Origin: Bacteroidales bacterium UBA1182 | Lineage (GTDB): Bacteria; Bacteroidota; Bacteroidia; Bacteroidales; Bacteroidaceae | Length of the DNA: 16,436 nucleotides | Direction: 5' to 3' | NCBI GenBank assembly: GCA_002310015.1 | Contig: DBYQ01000005.1 | Span: 1 to 16,436 of the forward strand | Notes under the pieces: model-generated | Told to the model about the DNA's origin: nothing | Seen by the model: only the letters and a program-made list of their open reading frames with translations | Database searches by the model: none | Part shown: one piece after another, positions 1 through 5,330 of the stretch | Layout: each line of letters begins with the position of its first letter | Position numbering within the stretch: the first letter of the stretch is position 1 | Made by a program: the position numbers and the translations under genes

Positions 1-1
1 A

Positions 2-199
2 GCCCACTGGTGGACTGATACAGAGGACTCCCTTGCCGCTGCCGTTGAGGAGATGCGTCCAGGCTACGATCAGCTGATGATTCCCGTCATCGACAACATC
101 CCTGTCCTGATTCTTGTCTACCTTATCACAATTCCTCTTGCAATCCTGGCAATCAGACTTTCCCTTGCAGACCTTGATGGAGTCAATTGCCATAAGTAG
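2..199 (+). CDS. C-terminal part of an unidentified membrane protein (cut by window edge)
   Basis: An open frame runs from the window edge to a TAG stop and gives 65 residues. The first ~30 residues are polar and acidic. They are followed by one strongly hydrophobic segment (IPVLILVYLITIPLAILAI, about residues 35-53) and a short polar tail. This fits the last transmembrane helix of an integral membrane protein whose start lies outside the window. I do not recognise the family. Codon use looks like real coding sequence and no competing frame is open over the same stretch. The identity stays open; only 'membrane protein, 3' end' is supported. Confidence 0.55.
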   Translation, partial: AHWWTDTEDSLAAAVEEMRPGYDQLMIPVIDNIPVLILVYLITIPLAILAIRLSLADLDGVNCHK

Positions 200-317
200 T
201 GCAATGACGAACAGTAAGGATTTATCATTGGTGCTGCCGTTAAACCTCACGTGGCCTTGGTTTCCTTCTGTTAGGCGTTGTTCGTGATGCGGATGGTACC
301 GACACTGTGAAATCGGA

Positions 318-905
318 CTACATTACAGCGTGAACCCAATTGGGTAAGTCATTTGTGTATTGCTTTGCTATTATTCCGTCTGAGGTTCTCAGAATCAGCT
401 TTGGCGCGGCGTTTTCAACGGAATTGTCATATAAGTAAACTCTATCGGCAATCTTAATGGCTCTGGAGATATTCTTAAGAGAACTGTAATATCTTGAGAT
501 GGTCTTGGAGATAGGGACTTCATGGCCACCGTTAAGATAACGTTGTGCAATACGGTTTATGTTAATCAATGGGGATTCTGTGCACACATAAAAGATTCTT
601 ATAAAAAAGCCTGCATCCTTAGCCTTTTGAATGAAATCCATCTTTTCGGCCGATGAAAAAACTGTCTCAAAAACGAAATCTGTTCCGTTCTTAAGGCATT
701 CGTATCGCTGTTCTGTTGCTTTCTGAGCTGCTTTCAGAACAGCTTCAGTTGAGTTCCAATCGCCAAAGATATCCTTTGCAATATTATCAGGATTGATGTA
801 AAGGCTATCGGCTCCCCATTCATTCTTAAGCAATTGCTCTGTAGTTGTGGTTTTTCCCGAGCCATTAGGCCCTGCCACAATACACATAACCGGTTTCTTT
901 TTCAT
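318..905 (-). CDS. Zeta-toxin-type kinase (COG4185-like), putative toxin of a TA pair
   Basis: The 195-residue protein is a P-loop kinase of the zeta toxin family. Visible features are a Walker A motif GPNGSGKT at residues 12-19, NPDNI with Asp40 in the place of the zeta catalytic base, FETVFSS around residues 78-86, the family block RYLNGGHEVP followed by an Arg/Tyr-rich segment, and ADRVYLYDNS near the C-terminus. Characterised zeta/PezT toxins phosphorylate UDP-N-acetylglucosamine and so block cell-wall synthesis; that substrate is inferred here, not shown. It is shorter than PezT (about 250 residues), which is usual for this chromosomal branch. The key residues look intact, so it is probably active. 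It starts 6 bp after the stop of the XRE gene and is surely co-transcribed with it. A non-toxic nucleotide kinase of the same fold is the main alternative. Confidence 0.85.
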   Translation of the reverse strand: MKKKPVMCIVAGPNGSGKTTTTEQLLKNEWGADSLYINPDNIAKDIFGDWNSTEAVLKAAQKATEQRYECLKNGTDFVFETVFSSAEKMDFIQKAKDAGFFIRIFYVCTESPLININRIAQRYLNGGHEVPISKTISRYYSSLKNISRAIKIADRVYLYDNSVENAAPKLILRTSDGIIAKQYTNDLPNWVHAVM

Positions 906-911
906 AGTATT

Positions 912-1274
912 TTATTTTGTGGTTCTAATCTCTTCAAGTTTATTGCGCAGCACCTTTTGAGCTCGTGAATATGACTCCATGGCTGATTCACAAACCTGGT
1001 GCATAATCTCCTCAAGCATATAGTCCGATGGTTCATCAAGTGATGACAATCTATACTTTTTTATCTCCTGATTTGTGATGACATTGTCATTAACGCCACA
1101 TGAAGCTCCAAAATAGGCAAGAACCTGGTTAACCTTGTCCATTCTAAGACTCTGCTTACCTTGTTCAAGTTCACGCAGGAACCTTAACCCAACACCGGCC
1201 TTTTGTGCCAACTCGGGCTGTGTAAGATGCTGTTCCTTACGGCAACTCTTTACATAATCACTGATTTGTTCCAT
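912..1274 (-). CDS. XRE/HipB-like regulator, putative antitoxin for the zeta-type kinase
   Basis: The protein has 120 residues. Residues 4-58 form a Cro/C1-type helix-turn-helix (QHLTQPELAQKAGVGLRFL, then ELEQGKQSLRMDKVNQVLAYFG), closest in style to the HipB/Y4mF family that normally precedes HipA kinases. A tail of about 55 residues (DEPSDYMLEEIMHQV and onward) is predicted helical and highly charged. This tail may bind and mask the kinase encoded 6 bp downstream, as the C-terminal part of PezA does for PezT; that is inference. Antitoxin first, toxin second is the standard TA order. A dyad operator sits between the -7 box and the ATG, which points to autorepression. An orphan regulator next to an unrelated kinase is possible but less likely given the spacing. 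Confidence 0.8.
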   Translation of the reverse strand: MEQISDYVKSCRKEQHLTQPELAQKAGVGLRFLRELEQGKQSLRMDKVNQVLAYFGASCGVNDNVITNQEIKKYRLSSLDEPSDYMLEEIMHQVCESAMESYSRAQKVLRNKLEEIRTTK

Positions 1275-1279
1275 AATTA

Positions 1280-1293
1280 CACCCTTTAGGGTG
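1280..1293 (-). promoter_or_regulatory. Dyad operator (CACCCT/AGGGTG) of the XRE-zeta operon
   Basis: Two perfect 6-bp arms, CACCCT and AGGGTG, are separated by 2 bp and lie 6 bp before the antitoxin ATG, directly after the -7 box. A further half-site GGGTGT lies at 1332-1337, upstream of the promoter. A repressor bound here would cover the transcription start, as expected for an autoregulated XRE antitoxin. Binding is inferred from symmetry and position. Confidence 0.55.
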
Positions 1294-1301
1294 CAAATTT
1301 A
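1294..1301 (-). promoter_or_regulatory. -7 promoter element TAAATTTG of the XRE-zeta operon
   Basis: Read on the minus strand this is a perfect match to the Bacteroidota -7 consensus TAnnTTTG. The start of transcription would fall inside the adjacent dyad, giving a leader of about 15 nt without a Shine-Dalgarno sequence. No good -33 TTTG is visible at the usual distance. Confidence 0.55.
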
Positions 1302-1357
1302 CTAATTAGATTTGTAATAAATATACTTATCGGGTGTATTTTTCTTTGCAATTCTGA

Positions 1358-1573
1358 TTACAGCCCTTCCACCCAGGTCTTGACTGTTGCCTTTGATTCA
1401 TCGTTCAGTACTTTGCCCGGCTTCCAGTTTATGGCAGGGTAGGTTGCTGCAAAGTCTTTGTTTGCTTTATCAACGGTGCTTTCGCCCGATGTTGCAAACA
1501 ATACCACTGTCATGCCCTCAAAACCGTAAGTCTCAATAAATGTGTTGATGATAGTTGGTGCAGTGAAACGATG
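1358..1573 (-). pseudogene. 3' remnant of a flavodoxin gene (copy A)
   Basis: The minus strand encodes about 71 residues with no start codon, ending in TAA. The translation contains APTIINTFIETYGF, then LFATSGES, then YPAINWKPGK and VKTWVEGL. This is the C-terminal half of Bacteroidota flavodoxins: the strand before the 'INTF(I/L)E' helix, the FATSGGS loop, and the final WV helix. The FMN-binding N-terminal half is missing and the frame upstream runs into the AT-rich promoter region of the ATPase gene. It fills most of the gene-free stretch between 1275 and 1722. Two shorter relatives lie at about 2974-3069 and 15404-15515. Confidence 0.75.
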
Positions 1574-1622
1574 CTTTGATAATAGTTGATTATATAGAAC
1601 ACAAAAAGGTTATACTCTAGGA

Positions 1623-1683
1623 TTTTATTGTTTATAGACAATGAAAATGAATTTTTTTTGATTTTTATTGTTTATAGACAATG
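1623..1683. repeat. Two identical 21-bp repeats with dyad core, 40 bp apart (operator candidates)
   Basis: The same 21 bp occurs at 1623-1643 and 1663-1683, exactly 40 bp apart. Each contains the near-palindrome ATTGTTTATAGACAAT (1627-1642 and 1667-1682; 7 of 8 half-site positions match). The right copy overlaps the position expected for the -33 element of the ATPase promoter. Forty base pairs is close to four helical turns, so two dimers would bind the same face of the DNA. The likely role is an operator pair for repression of the downstream ATPase gene; the cognate protein is unknown. Confidence 0.7.
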
Positions 1684-1692
1684 TTTTTGCAT

Positions 1693-1700
1693 TATATTTG
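1693..1700 (+). promoter_or_regulatory. -7 element TATATTTG of the DUF4143 ATPase gene
   Basis: A perfect TAnnTTTG match 22 bp before the ATG. A TTG at 1668-1670, inside the right-hand dyad repeat, lies near the -33 position (22-bp spacer, slightly long). Confidence 0.6.
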
Positions 1701-1722
1701 CGCCAGATAAAATAATAGTTTT

Positions 1723-2928
1723 ATGGAGATATTGACAAGAAGGCATTATGCGGATATTGTTGATTCATGGATTGGGAAAGGCAATATCATTGCATTAACA
1801 GGTTCACGCCGCGTAGGAAAAAGCTACGTTCTTAAAGATTTCATCCAGCGTCATCAGGATGAGGCTGATATCAATATAATCTATGTAGATAAGGAGAAGA
1901 AGGCATTCAAAGATATCAAGACTAAAGATGATCTTGATGCATGGATTGAGGCTCATTATACCAAGGGAAAACACAACTGCATTCTGATAGATGAGGCTCA
2001 AGAGATAGAAAAGTTTGAAGAGAGTGTATGCAACTGGTATTCTGAAGATAATACTGACGTACTGATTACCGGCAGTAACTCAAAAATGCTATCTGGAGAG
2101 TTGGCTACCTTACTTTCCGGCCGACACGTAGAAGTACGTGTGCATCCGCTTACATATTCAGAATTCCTTCAGTTTCATAATCTGACAGATAGCGATGAAA
2201 GTTTAATGACCTATCTCAAATATGGTGGACTTCCCGGTTTAAGGAAAGTGGGCTTAAAAAGCGACGAACAGGTTTGGGCATACTTGGCCAGTGTATTCAA
2301 CACCATTATGCTCAAGGATATCATTGAACGGCATGATATCCGAAACATTCCTTTCCTGAATAACCTCATTGCTTTCTATGCTGATACCACAGGAAAACTT
2401 ACATCAGCCAACAGCATAGCAAAATACATGAAATCACAAGATGCGAACGTTTCATCCAACCTGGTTCTTCTGTATAGAGGCTTCTATGCTGAGGCTTTTC
2501 TGATTGATGTAGTGCCACGTTTTGACATACATGGGAAAAAACTATTTGAGTCTAACGAGAAAGTGTATTGGGATGACCTAGGCCTTAGAAATCTTAAGGC
2601 TGAAGGCGGTATGGATTCATATATTGAAAAGGTAATAGAGAACGCTGTATACAAACAACTGAAATATCTGGGGTATGAGGTAAGCGTAGGCGTCCTTAAT
2701 GCAGGTGAAGTTGATTTTGTCTGTACAAAGCCAGGAAAGACCGTTTATGTTCAGGCTAGTTACATCATTTCTGATGAGACTACCCGTAAACGGGAATTTG
2801 GAACATTAGAGAAGATTAAGGACAATCATCCCAAGTATGTAGTCAGTGCCACACCACTCCTGACAGAGAGAAACGAGAACGGTATAACTCATCTTTCTCT
2901 AAGGAAATTTTTGAAGGAAGGATTCTGA
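1723..2928 (+). CDS. DUF4143-family P-loop ATPase (COG1373)
   Basis: The 401-residue protein is a full-length AAA_14/DUF4143 ATPase, common and often multicopy in Bacteroidota. It shows Walker A GSRRVGKS (residues 27-34), Walker B ILIDEAQE (87-94), a sensor-like LITGSNSKML (114-123), LSGRH with a conserved Arg (131-135) and the family motif HPLTYSEFL (141-149). The C-terminal DUF4143 domain holds GEVDFV (328-333) and YVQASY (342-347), the remains of a PD-(D/E)XK-like fold seen across the family. The cellular role of these ATPases is not established. It stands alone, with a dyad-controlled promoter upstream and a Rho-independent terminator downstream, so it is a self-contained cassette. The start ATG is supported by the promoter spacing and by the family N-terminus. 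Confidence 0.9.
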   Translation: MEILTRRHYADIVDSWIGKGNIIALTGSRRVGKSYVLKDFIQRHQDEADINIIYVDKEKKAFKDIKTKDDLDAWIEAHYTKGKHNCILIDEAQEIEKFEESVCNWYSEDNTDVLITGSNSKMLSGELATLLSGRHVEVRVHPLTYSEFLQFHNLTDSDESLMTYLKYGGLPGLRKVGLKSDEQVWAYLASVFNTIMLKDIIERHDIRNIPFLNNLIAFYADTTGKLTSANSIAKYMKSQDANVSSNLVLLYRGFYAEAFLIDVVPRFDIHGKKLFESNEKVYWDDLGLRNLKAEGGMDSYIEKVIENAVYKQLKYLGYEVSVGVLNAGEVDFVCTKPGKTVYVQASYIISDETTRKREFGTLEKIKDNHPKYVVSATPLLTERNENGITHLSLRKFLKEGF

Positions 2929-2929
2929 T

Positions 2930-2959
2930 TTGGTACCTACTTGGTACCGATGTTTTTTT
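2930..2959 (+). terminator. Rho-independent terminator of the ATPase gene
   Basis: GGTACC (2932-2937) pairs with GGTACC (2943-2948) across a 5-nt loop, with two weaker flanking pairs, followed by seven T residues at 2953-2959. It starts directly after the ATPase stop codon. Confidence 0.7.
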
Positions 2960-2973
2960 CATGATTGTACTGT

Positions 2974-3069
2974 TCAGAGTCCTTCTAACCAAGCTTTAAG
3001 AGCGGCTTTTGATGTGCCGTTCAGTGTCTTGCGGCTTCCACTTGATTGCAGGGAAAAATGTACTCTAAA
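2974..3069 (-). pseudogene. Frameshifted 3' remnant of a flavodoxin gene (copy B)
   Basis: Read on the minus strand, the stretch encodes FPAIKWKP and then, after restoring 2 missing bases, a TLNGTSK-like turn and AALKAWLEGL followed by TGA. This matches the C-terminal end of flavodoxin copy A. Compared with copies A and C (CCGGGCAA), copy B reads CCGCAA, so 2 bp are lost and the frame is broken. Nothing recognisable remains of the rest of the gene. A plus-strand frame reading through it is open by chance. Confidence 0.65.
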
Positions 3070-3113
3070 TCGCAGTCTGGATACTATGTGGGGCCATAGC
3101 AACAACATGTTTC

Positions 3114-3144
3114 TTGACAAGCGTGAATGGGTGGCGTATCTTTG
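3114..3144 (+). promoter_or_regulatory. Promoter (TTG-N20-TATCTTTG) of the XRE/zinc-ribbon gene
   Basis: A perfect -7 box TATCTTTG at 3137-3144 with a TTG at 3114-3116, 20 bp upstream, in the Bacteroidota layout. Expected start is near 3148, giving a leader of about 22 nt to the ATG at 3170. This decides in favour of the internal start codon. Confidence 0.65.
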
Positions 3145-3169
3145 CGCCAACAATCAAATAAAAACGGAA

Positions 3170-3616
3170 ATGGAAGTAAAAGAAATTTTGAAGAATCTGC
3201 GTGAAAAGAACAATCTGACGCAGGAGCAGATGGCAGAACGTATCAATGTTACACGTCAGGCTGTAAGCCGATGGGAGACCGGACTGACACAGCCAAATCC
3301 TGAGTTGCTCAAAGTCCTTTCACGCGAGTTCGGCGTATCTATCAATACTCTCTTGGGCTCACCGCAGACTCTCTATTGCCAGTGTTGCGGAATGCCGTTG
3401 TCCGATGATTCAATGATCAGCCAGGAACCCGACGGTTCATTCAATGAGGACTACTGCAAGTGGTGCTATACCGACGGCAAGTTTACATATGACAGCAAGG
3501 AGGCTCTCCTGGACTTCCTGATCCAGCATATGCCCAATCCCGATAATCAGCCCGATGCTCAGCGCCGCGCCTTTTACGATTCCCACCTCTCACAACTAAA
3601 GCACTGGAAAAGCTGA
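3170..3616 (+). CDS. XRE-family regulator with C-terminal zinc ribbon
   Basis: The 148-residue protein has an N-terminal Cro/C1 helix-turn-helix (about residues 4-60: LREKNNLTQEQMAERINVT, RQAVSRWETGLTQPNPELL) and a C-terminal putative zinc ribbon (PF12674-like) with CQCCGMPL near residue 69 and YCKWCYTDGKFT near residue 94. The four zinc ligands are most likely in the two CxxC pairs. It is probably a soluble DNA-binding regulator; the signal it senses is unknown. The reading frame is open 80 codons further upstream, but that part is the antisense of flavodoxin remnant B and lies before the promoter, so the ATG at 3170 is chosen. It converges on the OmdA-like gene with a 3-bp gap. Confidence 0.85.
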   Translation: MEVKEILKNLREKNNLTQEQMAERINVTRQAVSRWETGLTQPNPELLKVLSREFGVSINTLLGSPQTLYCQCCGMPLSDDSMISQEPDGSFNEDYCKWCYTDGKFTYDSKEALLDFLIQHMPNPDNQPDAQRRAFYDSHLSQLKHWKS

Positions 3617-3619
3617 CAT

Positions 3620-4192
3620 TTAGTTGCGACCAAAGTCACTCCAGCCGGGTTGGAGTTTGTTGTTGTGGGTGTCTTGGATAAGTTTCTGGAGGGTCTTTTG
3701 GGCGTATTCGGGACGGTTGGTGTGCTGGTAGTGCTGGATGCGGTCAACCTTTATCCGGCGGTAGTTTTCAGGGAATGTGAGCCAGTTCTTCCAGGCTTGC
3801 TTATCGGCTTTGATGGCATTGATAACCCAATCTTCATAGACAAATTTTGAGGGGTCCAGATCGGGGGCTACGGCAAGGCCGGCGGGCGTCATCTCACCTT
3901 GTTCTACAAGCCGGCGGCATCGTACCAGATTATGCTCACACCAGTTGCTGCGCTTGCGGCGCGGGGTGAAGTGCTGTATGGGTTTGCCGTCATCAATACG
4001 CTTCATGGTGCTGTCAATCCAGCCGAAGCAGAGTGCAACCTCAACTGCATCCACGTAACGCACCACGCCGGGGCAATCGGCCTCCGCACGGTTAATGCGC
4101 AGCCAGAAATCACTTACCTTGTCATGGTTCTCCTGATACCACCGGTAGAGTTCGGCGCGTGTATGTATGTCAAGCAGATTGGTTACAATCAT
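3620..4192 (-). CDS. YdeI/OmpD-associated (OmdA) family protein
   Basis: The 190-residue protein matches the COG4430/OmdA-type 'bacteriocin-protection, YdeI or OmpD-associated' family. Supporting blocks are an N-terminal helix with ELYRWYQENH, VRYVDAVEVALCFGWIDS at about residues 43-60, the family-typical QHFTPRRKRSNWCEHN at about 73-88, and a C-terminal OmdA motif region with YEDWVINAIKADKQAWKNW followed by FPENYRRIKVDRI. Relatives are cytoplasmic and their biochemical activity is not established; some were linked to resistance to cationic peptides. Its start codon overlaps the stop codon of the pectate lyase gene (ATGA), so it is translated by coupling and shares that gene's promoter, an odd partnership of an exported pectinase and a cytoplasmic protein. 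No signal peptide is visible. Confidence 0.8.
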   Translation of the reverse strand: MIVTNLLDIHTRAELYRWYQENHDKVSDFWLRINRAEADCPGVVRYVDAVEVALCFGWIDSTMKRIDDGKPIQHFTPRRKRSNWCEHNLVRCRRLVEQGEMTPAGLAVAPDLDPSKFVYEDWVINAIKADKQAWKNWLTFPENYRRIKVDRIQHYQHTNRPEYAQKTLQKLIQDTHNNKLQPGWSDFGRN

Positions 4193-5286
4193 TTTATCAT
4201 CTTTGTGTCGAGGGTGGGACCAGCGCCGGAGTTTTCATCGGTCAAGACTGATGTCACTAGATCGGAATTGAAGGCGCTGTAGTTGTAGGTGGGTATGAAC
4301 TGTTCACGATTACCCCTTGACAACGTGATATCGTCTATTCCGGAACAACCTACAATGTTGATGTTGAAATCTGTGTCACGAGTATAGTCCTGTAATGCAT
4401 TCTGCTTGGCCTGATTGCTTGTAAAGGCACAGTTTTCTACATAGATATTGGAATAAACGCCGCATCCGATACAATATTCGTAGTCATTGCCGTCATACAG
4501 GCAATTTATTAAATGTACTTTGCCAAAGCGGACACGTGGGCAGCGTCCTACACATCCCTCTCCCCACCAGCAGCAGACAAAGGTACAATTGAGATGACCT
4601 TCATCCAAATGGGTGGTTTCGTTACTGTTGCCTATAAGGTTGCAGTAGCAGTGTCTGTCATCCCCGCCTTCACCTGACCACGGTTCAATCAGATAACGGA
4701 AACGGGTCCAGCTGACGCAAATGCTGTCAGATCCTTCAACTATGTCAAAATTGCCGTCGATACCATCTTGTATGTCACAGTGGTCAACCCATACGTATTT
4801 TGATCCGATTAAAGAGATATTATCACTATAATTGGCGTCAATATCGTAGGCCCCGGGCCCAAGCAGGGTCAGGTTGCGTATTATGACATTATTGCTTCCA
4901 TTCAACAGGAAAATGCCTGCATTCTCATTTCGGTTCAGGTTACTGATGGTGGCTCCCTTAAGACCGATAATAGACTTGTTGGAACCCACGGAGATCATCT
5001 GCTCCAGTGTGATGTCGCCCTCAACATACACGGTTGCCGGATTAGTGCCGCTTACGGCTTGTGCCAGTTCTGTAGATGTGCTTACTATGCTGATATTCTG
5101 GTTGTTGCCGCCTGTTATCCGTTCACCGAAACCTATTGGCTTTAGATTGTCGTAAATTGATGGCGTATCTTTATCTTGTGTGGAATTATCTTCTTTGGAA
5201 CATGAAGAGAATGCAACTGTAATTGCAAGCAGAAAACCTGCAAGATTCAGAAACTCTGCACTATTATGTACCTTCTTGAACATCAT
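4189..5286 (-). CDS. Pectate lyase-like lipoprotein, polysaccharide lyase family 1
   Basis: With the start at the tandem ATG ATG (5286 or 5283) the protein has about 365 residues. Residues 1-29 form a lipoprotein signal ending in AFSSCS with Cys29 as lipid anchor, so it is probably attached to the outer membrane. The rest is a right-handed beta-helix of the PL1 type: WVDHCDI (166-172), DGIDGNFDI (174-182, calcium-binding acidic residues) and SDSICVSWTRF, then the catalytic-Arg region CPRVRFGKVH (249-258). Expected reaction: calcium-dependent beta-elimination of polygalacturonate. The mature protein carries 14 cysteines, many more than usual for PL1. A 35-codon upstream extension is rejected because it has no promoter or signal peptide and overlaps the divergent gene. 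A pectin lyase or other PL1 specificity cannot be excluded. Confidence 0.88.
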   Translation of the reverse strand: MMFKKVHNSAEFLNLAGFLLAITVAFSSCSKEDNSTQDKDTPSIYDNLKPIGFGERITGGNNQNISIVSTSTELAQAVSGTNPATVYVEGDITLEQMISVGSNKSIIGLKGATISNLNRNENAGIFLLNGSNNVIIRNLTLLGPGAYDIDANYSDNISLIGSKYVWVDHCDIQDGIDGNFDIVEGSDSICVSWTRFRYLIEPWSGEGGDDRHCYCNLIGNSNETTHLDEGHLNCTFVCCWWGEGCVGRCPRVRFGKVHLINCLYDGNDYEYCIGCGVYSNIYVENCAFTSNQAKQNALQDYTRDTDFNINIVGCSGIDDITLSRGNREQFIPTYNYSAFNSDLVTSVLTDENSGAGPTLDTKMIK

Positions 5287-5330
5287 GACTTCAAAGATAG
5301 TTCTTTTTGCATAACTTTGCGCGTTATGCA
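5287..5330. promoter_or_regulatory. Very short divergent promoter region with inverted repeat
   Basis: Only 39 bp separate the divergent ATGs at 5286 (minus) and 5326 (plus). Two perfect -7 boxes are present: TATCTTTG on the minus strand (5299-5292) and TAACTTTG on the plus strand (5312-5319). The boxes end 5 and 6 bp from their start codons, which predicts leaderless or nearly leaderless mRNAs. The inverted repeat TGCATAAC (5308-5315) / GTTATGCA (5323-5330) spans the plus -7 box and start codon and could be an operator. No clear -33 elements are seen. Confidence 0.55.

Noticed and set aside
200..317. A gene or RNA in the 118-bp gap between the partial membrane protein and the zeta kinase
   Set aside because: No frame of useful length or strong terminator is visible; only a weak CCGA/TCGG pairing near 290-315.
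2930..3169. An 80-residue N-terminal extension of the XRE/zinc-ribbon protein
   Set aside because: It starts in the ATPase terminator and is the antisense of flavodoxin remnant B; the promoter lies inside it and the family begins at the ATG at 3170.
3650..4282. Plus-strand frames opposite the OmdA-like and pectate lyase genes
   Set aside because: Their composition reflects the codon positions of the real minus-strand genes, and no start signal is visible.
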